A DNA stretch of 43,894 nucleotides, from the NCBI RefSeq assembly GCF_002994615.1, contig NZ_PVNK01000013.1:1-43894 (forward strand), read 5' to 3'. Shown here piece after piece: positions 1-7,763 of this stretch. A program made the position numbers and the translations under genes. A model generated the notes under the pieces. The model was not told the origin of the DNA, did not search any database, and saw nothing but the letters and a program-made list of their open reading frames with translations. Source of the stretch: Enhygromyxa salina (GTDB lineage Bacteria > Myxococcota_A > Polyangia > Nannocystales > Nannocystaceae). Every line of letters starts with the position of its first letter. Position 1 is the stretch's first letter.

Positions 1-304
1 GTCGGGGGGTGGCGGGGCTCCGAGTTCGGGCGAGCCGACGTGGTGTGTGCTTTGCGGGGGCTCGGGGTTTGAATCGGGGTACGAATTCGCGGCCTCGGGC
101 CACCCGGACACCGCGAGCCCCCCCGCCACCGCCCGCTCATCCCCCCGGACTACGAGCTGCGGGCATACGGCGAGCGCCGAGCGACGAGGGCGGAAGACGG
201 CGGGAGGCGGTCGCAGCGCAAGAGGCGGCGAAGCTGACGCGGGAGCGTGGTCGATCCCGCCGTCCCGGGTCGACGCTTGTCCCGAGGCGCGCGATAGTGA
301 GGGT
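1..304. other. upstream region without a supported gene
   Basis: Open frames run through this stretch on both strands, but none has a recognisable domain and their third codon positions are not as uniformly G/C as in the neighbouring genes. The frame continuous with the Uma2 gene reads a low-complexity Ser/Arg/Gly-rich extension that is absent from that family. I see no RNA gene, terminator or repeat that I can defend here. Confidence 0.4.
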
Positions 305-877
305 GTGCGAGACCCGGCTCCCCAGACAACGATCGCGGAATATCTCGAGCTCGACGCAGAAGCGGACGGCAAGCTCGAGCTACTGAACGGGGTGGTCGTC
401 GCCATGGCGGGGGCTTCGCCCCGCCACAATCAGATCGTCTCGAACGTCGCCTTCGCCCTGAACGCGGTCTTGCGTAAAGGGCCCTGTCGGGTCTTCTCTC
501 AGGACCAGCGGGTGCAGGTCGAGGCGACCGAGAGCTACCTGTACCCCGATATCGTGGTGGTTTGTGAAGAGCCGAGCTTCGACACCAGCGCGCGACCGGC
601 CTCCCTCCGAAACCCGAGCGCGATCGTCGAGGTGCTCTCGCGCTCGACTCTGGACCTCGATCTCGGCGCAAAGCTGGGACACTACCGCCGCATCCCATCG
701 GTACGCGAGGTGCTGTTGATTCACGCCGAGGAGCGGAGGGTCACGACCGTCACCCGCCAAGACGACGGGAGTTGGAAGCTGGTCGATACCGGTCCGGAGG
801 GTGAGGTCGAGCTGTCGGGCGTGTGTCTCTCGCTCGACACGATCTACGAGCGCAGCGAATCGCTCCCGGGCTCGTGA
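305..877 (+). CDS. Uma2 family (DUF820) PD-(D/E)xK-fold protein
   Basis: This 190-residue protein has the layout of the Uma2/DUF820 family, which adopts a restriction-endonuclease-like PD-(D/E)xK fold; the physiological role of the family is unclear. Visible signatures are the N-terminal TIAEYLELD helix, the ELLNGVVVAMAG strand pair with SPRHN, the acidic YPDIVVV strand (Asp82), the IVEVLS strand (Glu109) and the following GAKLGHY segment (Lys123) leading to the VREVLLIH strand. The open frame continues upstream to position 47, but the extra 86 residues are low-complexity and outside the family, so GTG 305 was chosen; it gives the usual family length of about 190. No strong Shine-Dalgarno is visible. 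The gene stands alone. The family is often expanded as dispersed single genes in cyanobacteria and myxobacteria; a toxin or nuclease role is not shown by the sequence. Confidence 0.8.
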   Translation: MRDPAPQTTIAEYLELDAEADGKLELLNGVVVAMAGASPRHNQIVSNVAFALNAVLRKGPCRVFSQDQRVQVEATESYLYPDIVVVCEEPSFDTSARPASLRNPSAIVEVLSRSTLDLDLGAKLGHYRRIPSVREVLLIHAEERRVTTVTRQDDGSWKLVDTGPEGEVELSGVCLSLDTIYERSESLPGS

Positions 878-949
878 AGGACCTTAGACCCCCCACAGCC
901 GTCAGCGACTCGTTCCTCGCTCGGTGGGCTGGGGTGTGCTTCGCGGCGG

Positions 950-1185
950 GTAGCTCGGCGTCGTTGATGAGGCTGTGTCGTGACCGTTGAGGCCCCGCGC
1001 AGGGCTGGAGGAGGTCCGAGTTCGGGGCGTCGCCTCCCATCGGAGATGCAAAAGGCTCTTGGTGCCGCGCCGCCATGTCGGTCGCCTCGGCGTCGAAGGT
1101 GCTTTTCGTACCGCGATACCCCGAACTCGGACTCCTCCAGCCTTGTTGCGCTCTGCTCGTTGCGGGGGGTGACCCCGCTTGACGC
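950..1185 (-). repeat. structured dispersed repeat, copy 1
   Basis: Read on the minus strand, this stretch aligns base for base with the plus-strand copy near 40844-41080, at roughly 70% identity by eye over about 235 bp. Conserved blocks include CGAAAAGCACC, GGCACCAAGA, AGGCGACG and GGTCACGACAC/GGCCACGACAC with CCTCATCAA. Inside it, 1005-1027 and 1119-1140 form a near-perfect inverted repeat (one base deleted in one arm) separated by about 91 bp. It lies in the gap between the Uma2 gene and the 3' end of the IgGFc lipoprotein gene, and no coding frame is conserved between the two copies. It could be a non-autonomous mobile element, a REP/ERIC-like element or a structured RNA. Confidence 0.7.
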
Positions 1186-1209
1186 GCAAGAGCCCTGACC
1201 GCCAGCTCT

Positions 1210-2880
1210 TCACCCCTGCGGCACGATCGGCGGCTCCCACAGCGCGTCGAGGCTGAGCCCGCCCGGGTAGCCGTAGGAGGTCGCCCAGTCGACCCCGCCC
1301 ACGAGCACCCCCACGGGCTTGTCGGCGGTCAAGAACTGGGCCCCGTCGACGCAGTCGCCCTCGCCGCCGTTCCCCGCAATGTCCAGGTCGACCTGCCCGA
1401 CCTCGTAGATTGTCCCCGGGATCGACGTGAAGTGGTCGTCGCTCACGACCCCGAGGCACTCGAGCGTGACCTCGGTCCCCTGCTCGCGAATGATCGTCAC
1501 AAAGTCACGCGGGTAGGAGGTATCGGTCAAAAAGGGCAGCTGGGTCAGCCACTGCTCGGCGGGCACCGACTGCATCATGTAGGGATCACCCGTCGGGCCC
1601 TGATCGCACGAATTCGAAACGTCGGTCTCTTTGACCACGTTGTAACAACCCGACATGTACTGCACGAGCAAGAAGGGCTTGTCGCCCGTGGCCTCGAAGC
1701 TGACCGGGGTCCCGAACTCGACCCAATCGCCGACCTGCTCGAGCTGGATCTCGTTGCCCGCGACCGCCGGGTTCAAGGTGATCGTCGTGTCGTCGACGGC
1801 CGCGATCACCCGCCAGTACACATCTTCGGGCTCGGAGAGGAGATTGGGCACGCGGTGGGGGTGGCGGGCGCCGACGTAGTGGGTGCCCCAGGCCGACAGC
1901 GGCAGCATCTGCTCTTCGAGGTGGTCGCAGGCGTACCACGGGAGATCGGGGATCATCGTGCACTCGATGCCCGAGAACACCGCGACGGGCTTGTCGGCGC
2001 CGACGAAGTAGCCGGTCCCGTCGGCCCCGGACTGGAAGTGCCAGGCGTCGAAGGCGTCGAGCATGTAGTCGCCGCTGTCGGTGAACACGGTCGTCGCGTC
2101 CTCGATCGCAACCACGACCACGAAGCCCTGCTGCGAGCCCGAGAAGCTGCTCCAGGTCGACGCGATGTAAGACTGATCGAGGGCGTTGACCGGCAAGAGC
2201 ATGCTGGCCTCGGACACGTGCGAGGGCCCGCCGCCGACCGGGAACAGCTGCATCGCGGTGATCGGCACGTCCGAGCTCACGCGAAAGGCCGCGAAGGGGT
2301 TGAGGCCCGGATCCGAGACCATGTGGCTGCCGTCGAGGATCCCGCCGAGGCCGTTGATCGGCGTCAGCACGCTGTCGGTCGGCTCGAGCTCGAAGGTCGT
2401 GATCTCGCGCAGGGTGTCGCCGGGTCCGCGCATGTCCTCGATCGTGACCGTGGCCGTCTCCGTGCTCGGGTTGCCGACCGCGATCCCGTAGGGGAGGTTG
2501 CTGCCGTAGCTCGGGACCTGCACGCCAAAGTACTCGCAGCCGACGCTGGTCGCGGGGAAGTCGTCGATGTTGTCGCAGCTCGGTGGCACGGCCATGCCAC
2601 CGTCGTCGCCGCCGTCGGGCAGCTCGGCCATGTCGAACTTCACGCCGCTGTCGCTCGTGTCGCCGTCGCCCGGGTCGCCGTCACCGTCGCCCTCGCCCCC
2701 GTCGCCGTCACCGTCACCGTCACCGTCACCGGTCTCGGGTCCGCCGGTCTCGGGCGCGGTCGTGATGCCGGTCTGCGAGCTCGCGTCGCCCTCACTGCTC
2801 GGGTCGCCGCCGCAGGCGGTCAGCATGGGGAACGCGCTCAGGATCGAGAACAAAGCCAGGCGTTGCATCGCCGGCGACAT
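1210..2880 (-). CDS. IgGFc-binding-domain lipoprotein with Gly-Asp linker
   Basis: This 556-residue protein is a predicted outer-surface lipoprotein. ATG 2880 is preceded by GAGG six bases upstream and opens a signal peptide with lipobox LTAC (Cys23); a longer open frame upstream lacks such features. After the lipidated Cys comes a Ser/Thr-rich stretch and a linker of repeated GDGDGD/GDPGDGD units, then a long beta-rich region with the pattern of the IgGFc-binding protein N-terminal domain (Pfam PF17517 as I recall): PYGIAVGNPST, SDVPITAMQLFPVGG, DKPFLLVQYMSG, RDFVTIIREQ, and a C-terminal GGVDWATSYGYPGG. Such proteins are abundant in Nannocystaceae and related myxobacteria; the ligand is unknown and IgG binding is not implied for a soil or marine bacterium. 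The linker is encoded by a hexanucleotide minisatellite around 2640-2740. Confidence 0.85.
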   Translation of the reverse strand: MSPAMQRLALFSILSAFPMLTACGGDPSSEGDASSQTGITTAPETGGPETGDGDGDGDGDGGEGDGDGDPGDGDTSDSGVKFDMAELPDGGDDGGMAVPPSCDNIDDFPATSVGCEYFGVQVPSYGSNLPYGIAVGNPSTETATVTIEDMRGPGDTLREITTFELEPTDSVLTPINGLGGILDGSHMVSDPGLNPFAAFRVSSDVPITAMQLFPVGGGPSHVSEASMLLPVNALDQSYIASTWSSFSGSQQGFVVVVAIEDATTVFTDSGDYMLDAFDAWHFQSGADGTGYFVGADKPVAVFSGIECTMIPDLPWYACDHLEEQMLPLSAWGTHYVGARHPHRVPNLLSEPEDVYWRVIAAVDDTTITLNPAVAGNEIQLEQVGDWVEFGTPVSFEATGDKPFLLVQYMSGCYNVVKETDVSNSCDQGPTGDPYMMQSVPAEQWLTQLPFLTDTSYPRDFVTIIREQGTEVTLECLGVVSDDHFTSIPGTIYEVGQVDLDIAGNGGEGDCVDGAQFLTADKPVGVLVGGVDWATSYGYPGGLSLDALWEPPIVPQG

Positions 2881-3177
2881 TCCCAACCTCGCCCGGCCGC
2901 GGTCAAGTTCAATCCCCGCCTGCGAGAGGCCCGCTGGTGCGGGCCTGCTGCGCAGCCCTGCTGCGCAGCCCTGTAGCCCCTCTCCATGCCCGGGGCCAGG
3001 CGGTTGCGGTGTGTCGTCAGGTAGGGTGTATTGATCCACAGCAGCACGCCGGGCACCGGGCGCGCTCGGGCGCTGATCAAGCACGATCGAAGCCGCGGCG
3101 CCCCAGGCCGTGAACCGCCGCCAGCGCAGGCCGAGCAGCAGCGCGACGACGGCCAGCGGCGGTAGGTGCTCGGCGCG
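2881..3177. other. intergenic stretch with 13-bp tandem duplication
   Basis: No gene is supported here. It holds the leader of the IgGFc lipoprotein gene (minus strand) and, at 2944-2969, two back-to-back copies of the 13-bp unit CCTGCTGCGCAGC, whose GCTGCGCAGC core is itself palindromic. The 3' part lies just downstream of the secreted-protein gene. I see no clear U-tract terminator. Confidence 0.4.
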
Positions 3178-3669
3178 CTATTGCGACGGGCAGTCGGGGA
3201 TCGGATTGATGATGACGTCGGGCAAGAGCGGGCCCATGGTCATCGCAGACGCGCTCGCCGACAGCTCGGTGAACGAGAGCAGGTACTCGTCGGGGCCCGT
3301 CTCGATCACATGGCGCAGCGCGCCGCCTCTCGTGTAGCGGACCTCGGTCGGCGCCCCCTGCGGTGAAACCTCGACCTCCCACTCGCCGACCGTCAGCTCG
3401 AGATCGATGACCACGCGGTCCAGCGAGCCGAAGTAGAGGTCGAGCTCGTTGTCGACGAGCAGCTCGCGGCCAGTCGGCGTGACGCGGTAGACGAGGCCGG
3501 CCGCAACATCGAGCTCGAGGGCGACGATGGCTTGACCGCAGGGATCGCCGTCCCCGGCGGGGATCGGCGCGGGCGCAGGGGTCGACGCGGCGCCGACCGA
3601 AGGCAGCCCGAGGCCAACGAGGAGCGCGAACAGAGTGAGGTGTCGAGAGACAATCTTTGTGTTTTTCAT
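3178..3669 (-). CDS. small secreted protein, unknown function
   Basis: This 163-residue protein begins with a clear Sec signal peptide (basic MKNTK, then a hydrophobic LFALLVGLGLPSVGAAS) that is likely cut near residue 28. The mature part starts with an Ala/Pro-rich segment and then reads as beta-rich, with ELDVAAGLVYRVTPTG, LDRVVIDLELTVGEWEVEV and a C-terminal PDVIINPIPDC. It has one Cys in the DPCGQ segment and one four residues from the end, which could form a disulfide. I do not recognise a family. The start is well supported: AGGAG lies about six bases before ATG 3669. The leader carries a GC hairpin directly upstream of that ribosome-binding site, and farther up lie tandem repeats, so expression may be regulated. 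It is not close enough to either neighbour to be called part of an operon. Confidence 0.75.
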   Translation of the reverse strand: MKNTKIVSRHLTLFALLVGLGLPSVGAASTPAPAPIPAGDGDPCGQAIVALELDVAAGLVYRVTPTGRELLVDNELDLYFGSLDRVVIDLELTVGEWEVEVSPQGAPTEVRYTRGGALRHVIETGPDEYLLSFTELSASASAMTMGPLLPDVIINPIPDCPSQ

Positions 3670-3684
3670 ACTACTCTCCTGTCT

Positions 3685-3700
3685 CGCCGGAGATCCGGCG
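3685..3700 (-). promoter_or_regulatory. hairpin in the leader just before the ribosome-binding site
   Basis: CGCCGG and CCGGCG form a perfect 6-bp stem around a 4-base loop. On the minus strand the stem ends four bases before the AGGAG that serves ATG 3669. A stable stem so close to the ribosome-binding site could influence initiation or protect the 5' end of the mRNA. This is inference from position; the structure itself is visible. Confidence 0.45.
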
Positions 3701-3718
3701 ATTCCATCGATCTATCGA

Positions 3719-3773
3719 TCTATCGGTCGCTAGCTAACGGTCTATCGGTCGCTAGCTAACGGTCTATCGGTCG
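3719..3773. repeat. 22-bp tandem repeats upstream of the secreted-protein gene
   Basis: Two identical 22-bp units (3719-3740 and 3741-3762) begin TCTATCGGTCG and contain the palindrome GCTAGC; an 11-bp partial third unit follows at 3763-3773. Just before them (from about 3706) are shorter ATCTATCG units and just after them TTCTATCGAGCTCG. The block is notably AT-richer than the surrounding DNA and lies 50-105 bp upstream of ATG 3669 of the divergent-facing secreted-protein gene. It could be a set of operators or simply a replication-slippage array. Confidence 0.7.
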
Positions 3774-3961
3774 TTCTATCGAGCTCGATTATTCCGTGTG
3801 TCTATTCCGTGAGTCGCGTGTCCCATGGACACGAGCACCAAGTGTTCGAGCACAGGGCTCGAGCCCCTTTGAGGGGACCACACATACAGTCGCGTACAAG
3901 CGACCCCTATCCAGTTCAACCCGACGCGTCCGCGTTGGGGCCCTACAAAGTAATCCGTCGC
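3774..3961. other. gap without a supported gene
   Basis: This stretch between the 22-bp repeats and the 3' end of the kinase gene has mixed base composition and short repeats of ATTCCGTG, but no coding signal, RNA gene or convincing terminator that I can support. Confidence 0.35.
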
Positions 3962-6829
3962 TCAGTCGAGGCCAAGGGCGCTGCGCTCGGCGGCGCTGAC
4001 CTCGAGCTGATCGAGCCAGGCGCTGATCTGCTCATCCGTCGGCGCCGCGTCAGCGCGGGCGCTTCTCAAGCGCTCGAGCACCGCGTGCCCGAGACGCCCG
4101 CGTCGTTGATCGACGAGCGCGCGCAGGAGGGCGAAGCTGAATTCATAGGGGCCGAGCTTGCCCGGCTCCGGGCTGTCGAGCGCGTCGAGCTCGGCGCTCG
4201 CGGCCTCGAGATCCCCGCGGCGCAGGGCGACCTCGCAGCGGTCGACGCGGATCGGGATCAACCGGGTCGAGCGGTCAGGGACGTACTCGACCAGGGCGTC
4301 GAGCTCGGTCGCGGCCTCGTCGACGCGGCCGAGGGCGAGCAGGTTCGAGGCCGCGTCACCGCGCAGCTGGATGACGCGCTCGTCGGTCTCGCCGTGGATC
4401 GGCAGCCACAGCGCGAGCGCGACCCGGATCTGCTCGAGCGCGAGCTCGTGATCGCCACGGATCCCGTAGATCTTGGCCAGCAGCTGGGGGCTCTCGCCGT
4501 GGGCATGGTGGCCCGGGGGCAAGCTGTCGGCGTGAACCGAGGCCAGCGCGTGGGCGTGGGCCTCGGCGGCCTCGAGCTCCCCGCGCTCGAGCGCGAGGAC
4601 GCCGAGGCGATACTCGGCCGTCGCGAGGTCGCCGCTTGGCCGGGTCCGGGTCTGGGTCCAGATCCGCGCCGCACGCTCGACCAGCTCCGAGCTCTCGGCG
4701 CTGTCTCTCGGGAGCGCGAAGCCCAGCTCGAACAGCAGCTTGGCGGTCCGTGGGTGGTTTGGACCGAAGGCCTGCTCGGCGTCGACGAGCGCGGCCCGGA
4801 GCAGCGCGATGGCCTCGTCGGTGTCTCGCAGGGCCACGATCCGGGCGAGGTTGGACCGATAGACCGGTCGATCGATCGCCGCGGACTGGTCGCCCTCGAG
4901 CTCGACCAGCGCGCGTCGGTAGCCGTCTTCGGCCGCGTCGGGCTCGCCGCGTAGCTCGGCGAGGCGCCCCCGAGCGAAGATCAGGCGCGCCCGCGCCCGC
5001 GGCGAGGACGCGACGCGACCGTCGGCGACCTCGGCTCGCCGCAACCAGACCGCGCCCATGTCGGCGTCGTCGAGACCGACGAGGGTCCGCAGGGTCAGGA
5101 GCGTCCACAGCTCGGCTGCCAGGTAGTCGTGATGGGCGAGCTCGGCCTCGTCGATCGCGTCTTCGGCCAGCTCGACCCCGCGCTCGAGCGCGCCCGCGGC
5201 GATCTCAGCCTTGGCCAGCTCGCCCAGGGCCTCGGCCTTGGCCGGACCGTAGCCGAGCTCCTGCGCCCGCCGCTGGGTCGTCGTGGCCAAGCTCAGGCCC
5301 TCCTCGATCCGATCGAGCAGGCGCAGGCCCTGCGCCTGGTCGATGTCCCGACGCAGGGCCGCGACCTCGTCCGCGACCGCGGACGGCGCGGGCGTGAGGC
5401 CGAGCGACGCGGGCGCGCCCTCGCAGGCCGCAGGCTCGGCCAGATCGGCGACGGCCTCGACGGCGTTAGCGAGCCCGTCGACGGTCAAGGTCGGGTCGAG
5501 CAGCAGCTCGACGAGCGCCTGAACCTGCTGGCGCTGGCGGGTCAGGCAGGCGCCCTCGAGGCGCGCGAGCTCGGGTTCGATCCGCTGCTCGGCGCTGGCC
5601 CGACAGACTCGCTCGCGCTCGTCGACCCAGCGCGTGGACCAACGATCGAGGCCCTCGAAGATCCGCGCGCGGCTGCCCTCGACGTGCTCGGCGTCGAGAT
5701 CGGCGAGCTCACGCTCGACCGCGGCCCGGCGCTCGTCGCTCCAGGTCCCGTCGAGCTCGCGCTCGACCGCGGCGCAGGGGTCGAGCTCGGCCTCGGGCGT
5801 GAGGGCCAGCGCGCCCACGCCCACGGCCACCGCCACGCCGCCCGAGCCGACCCACGCCCACCGCCGACGCCGACGCCCGACCTCGTCGAGGGCCCCGAGC
5901 AGCGCGTGCATGTCGGGCCAGCGGGCCGCGGGGTCCTTGCTCAAGCCCCGCCGGATGACCCGCCACAGCCACGCTGGCGGCCGCGCGCCCGTGCGCGGCG
6001 GCGGCGTCGGGACCCCGCGCTCGAGCGCGCGCAGGCGCTCGACCGCGCTCGCCAGCGAGAAGGGCGCGACGCCCCACAGGGCCTCGTAGAGCCCGACACA
6101 AAACGAGAACTGATCGCTGCGCGCGTCGACCTCGCGGCCCAACAGCTGCTCGCGGGACATGTAGCGGATCGTGCCGAGGACCGCACCGGTCACGCTCATG
6201 CGCACGTTGAACCCAGCTTGGCCGAGCTCGGCGCTCGCGGGCTCGAGCCGCGGGTCGTCACCCGTGAACACCAGGCCGAAGTCCGCGACCCGGACCCCAC
6301 CGTCGGCGCTCACGAGCACGTTGTCGGGCTTGAAGTCACGGTGGACCAGGCCGGCCTCGTGAACCGCGGCCAGCCCCCGCCCCGCGGCCACGAAGCGGTC
6401 GAGAACGGCCGACCACGAGCGCGGCTCCGCATCCAGCCAGCTCGCGAGGGTCTGGCCGTCGACGAACTCCATGGCCACGAAGGTGCACTGCTCGTGCTCA
6501 CCGATCTCGTAGACCTGCACGACGTTGGGGTGGGACAGCCGCGCGAGGGCCCGCGCCTCTCGCCGGAGCCGCGCTTGACCGACTTCGCTGGTCAGCGCCC
6601 CGAGCACCCGCTTGATCGCGACCTTGCGATCGAGGGCCTCGTCGTAGCCGAGGTAGACCTCGCCCATGCCGCCGACGCCGAGTCGACCGTCGATCCGATA
6701 GCGACCGATCTGGGGCAGCGCGCCGGAGCCGAACAGCCGCTGACGCACGGTGCTGACCACCCGCCGATGCTCGAAGCTGCCGACCGGCCCCAGGCCTGCC
6801 CCTCTGGCTGCGCTCGCTCCGTCGGTCAT
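3962..6829 (-). CDS. Ser/Thr protein kinase with transmembrane helix and TPR-like repeats
   Basis: This 955-residue protein is a Hanks-type Ser/Thr kinase with a large C-terminal repeat region. Starting at ATG 6829, the glycine loop GVGGMGEVY is at residues 51-59, the ATP-binding Lys of VAIK at 73, the catalytic HRDFKPDN at 163-170 and DFG at 183-185, so the kinase looks active; the APE-equivalent is SRE. A single membrane helix (about 324-343) follows an Arg-rich stop signal, and the outer half is rich in Ala/Glu/Leu helical pairs typical of tetratricopeptide repeats. It lies 157 bp downstream of an ECF-like sigma factor gene in the same direction, a pairing common in myxobacteria in which the kinase is thought to modulate the sigma factor. 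ATG 6856 and ATG 6874 are in-frame alternatives; no start has a good ribosome-binding site. Confidence 0.9.
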   Translation of the reverse strand: MTDGASAARGAGLGPVGSFEHRRVVSTVRQRLFGSGALPQIGRYRIDGRLGVGGMGEVYLGYDEALDRKVAIKRVLGALTSEVGQARLRREARALARLSHPNVVQVYEIGEHEQCTFVAMEFVDGQTLASWLDAEPRSWSAVLDRFVAAGRGLAAVHEAGLVHRDFKPDNVLVSADGGVRVADFGLVFTGDDPRLEPASAELGQAGFNVRMSVTGAVLGTIRYMSREQLLGREVDARSDQFSFCVGLYEALWGVAPFSLASAVERLRALERGVPTPPPRTGARPPAWLWRVIRRGLSKDPAARWPDMHALLGALDEVGRRRRRWAWVGSGGVAVAVGVGALALTPEAELDPCAAVERELDGTWSDERRAAVERELADLDAEHVEGSRARIFEGLDRWSTRWVDERERVCRASAEQRIEPELARLEGACLTRQRQQVQALVELLLDPTLTVDGLANAVEAVADLAEPAACEGAPASLGLTPAPSAVADEVAALRRDIDQAQGLRLLDRIEEGLSLATTTQRRAQELGYGPAKAEALGELAKAEIAAGALERGVELAEDAIDEAELAHHDYLAAELWTLLTLRTLVGLDDADMGAVWLRRAEVADGRVASSPRARARLIFARGRLAELRGEPDAAEDGYRRALVELEGDQSAAIDRPVYRSNLARIVALRDTDEAIALLRAALVDAEQAFGPNHPRTAKLLFELGFALPRDSAESSELVERAARIWTQTRTRPSGDLATAEYRLGVLALERGELEAAEAHAHALASVHADSLPPGHHAHGESPQLLAKIYGIRGDHELALEQIRVALALWLPIHGETDERVIQLRGDAASNLLALGRVDEAATELDALVEYVPDRSTRLIPIRVDRCEVALRRGDLEAASAELDALDSPEPGKLGPYEFSFALLRALVDQRRGRLGHAVLERLRSARADAAPTDEQISAWLDQLEVSAAERSALGLD

Positions 6830-6986
6830 GGCCCGATGTTCGCGTCCTCTACTCATGTCGAGCAACTGTCCCATGTTCGCGGCCCTGGTTGTGGTCCCTC
6901 GCAACAATTTCGTAGTGAAGCCAGCACGCGAAGGGATCGAAGCGACTCGAAAAAAGTTCTGGTTTTGTCTCCCGCATCGCGCTGGC

Positions 6987-7628
6987 CTACCCCGTGTCGG
7001 TCGCGCGATCGGATTGAAACTGGTCGCGCAGCTCGGTCGCCCACCCGTCGAGGTCGCTGACGGTGTTGTCGAGGAGCTCGGTCGAGGCCGCGATCTCCTC
7101 CATCGCGTCCCGCAGCAGCTTGCGCGCCTGGACCAGCTGGCCGCGGATCGTCGAGCTCGGCCGATCCATGACCGCGCCAATGTCCCGGCCCGAGAGCCCC
7201 TCCCAGTAGTGGAGCTCGAGCAAGATCTGAAAATTGACTGGAAGCCGGCGCAGGCCCTCGAGCAGCAGCCGCTCCTCCTCCCGACGGCCGACCGCGGTCG
7301 TCGGCCCCGGCGCGAGATCGGCCATCGCCTCGACCTCGGGATCGACCTCGCGCCCCCGCGCGAGCTCGCGCAGGTGCTCGCGCATCACGTTGCGTGCAAT
7401 CCCGAGCACGAAGGCCCGAAAGGCGACTCCCTCGCGAACCCGATCGCGCCCTTTGATCAGGCGCTCGAAGGTGGTCTGGGTCAGGTCCTCAGCCCCGACT
7501 CGAACCTTGTTCTCGAAGAAACGAGCGACCGCGTCGGCGTGGCGATCAAACAACCGCTCGCCAGCTTGGCCGTCTCCCTTGCGCCAGGCCTCGAGCAGAG
7601 CCGCGTCCAGTTCCCAGTCTCCGGGCAC
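6987..7628 (-). CDS. ECF-type RNA polymerase sigma factor
   Basis: This 213-residue protein has sigma-70 region 2 (LLEAWRKGD, then ERLFDRHADAVARFF and EDLTQTTFERLI through FRAFVLGIARNVMREHLREL) and region 4 (LRRLPVNFQILLELHYWEGLSGRDIGAVMDRPSSTIRGQL), which is the helix-turn-helix for -35 recognition. A short extra C-terminal tail of about 40 residues follows region 4. No region 3 is present, as in extracytoplasmic-function factors. The gene precedes the Ser/Thr kinase gene on the same strand, so they are probably co-transcribed and functionally linked. GTG 7628 was preferred because TGCTATCGT, an extended -10-like box, lies eight bases upstream; a TTG at 7667 in the same frame would add 13 residues. 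Confidence 0.85.
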   Translation of the reverse strand: MPGDWELDAALLEAWRKGDGQAGERLFDRHADAVARFFENKVRVGAEDLTQTTFERLIKGRDRVREGVAFRAFVLGIARNVMREHLRELARGREVDPEVEAMADLAPGPTTAVGRREEERLLLEGLRRLPVNFQILLELHYWEGLSGRDIGAVMDRPSSTIRGQLVQARKLLRDAMEEIAASTELLDNTVSDLDGWATELRDQFQSDRATDTG

Positions 7629-7636
7629 GTGCGGCA

Positions 7637-7642
7637 ACGATA
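7637..7642 (-). promoter_or_regulatory. -10-like box TATCGT before the sigma factor gene
   Basis: On the minus strand TATCGT, preceded by TGC as in an extended -10, ends eight bases before GTG 7628. A TTGAGC about 19 bases farther upstream could be a -35 box. If used, the transcript would begin at or within a base or two of the start codon. If the longer TTG 7667 start is real instead, this box would lie within the coding sequence. Confidence 0.3.
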
Positions 7643-7763
7643 GCAAGCCCCACGCTCGCTCGCTCAACCCTGCACCACCGCGCGGGATCGCCCCGACGAC
7701 GCCGGCTCCGCTGACACTCCCCGTCAGTAATTCCCTCGGGCCGGTAGCCGCGGCGCCGCCTCG

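Noticed and set aside
11..45. Fragment of the structured repeat at the window start (CCGAGTTCGGG)
   Set aside because: Only about a dozen bases resemble one arm and no partner arm is visible, so a chance match is likely.
47..304. N-terminal extension of the Uma2 gene
   Set aside because: The extra 86 residues are low-complexity and outside the family; the domain starts just after GTG 305.
1210..3084. Longer form of the IgGFc lipoprotein starting near 3084
   Set aside because: The internal ATG 2880 has a good ribosome-binding site and opens a perfect lipoprotein signal peptide, which would be buried in the longer form.
7711..7727. CTGAC/GTCAG hairpin downstream of the HTTM gene as a terminator
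   Set aside because: The stem is only five bases and no U-tract follows in the direction of the operon.
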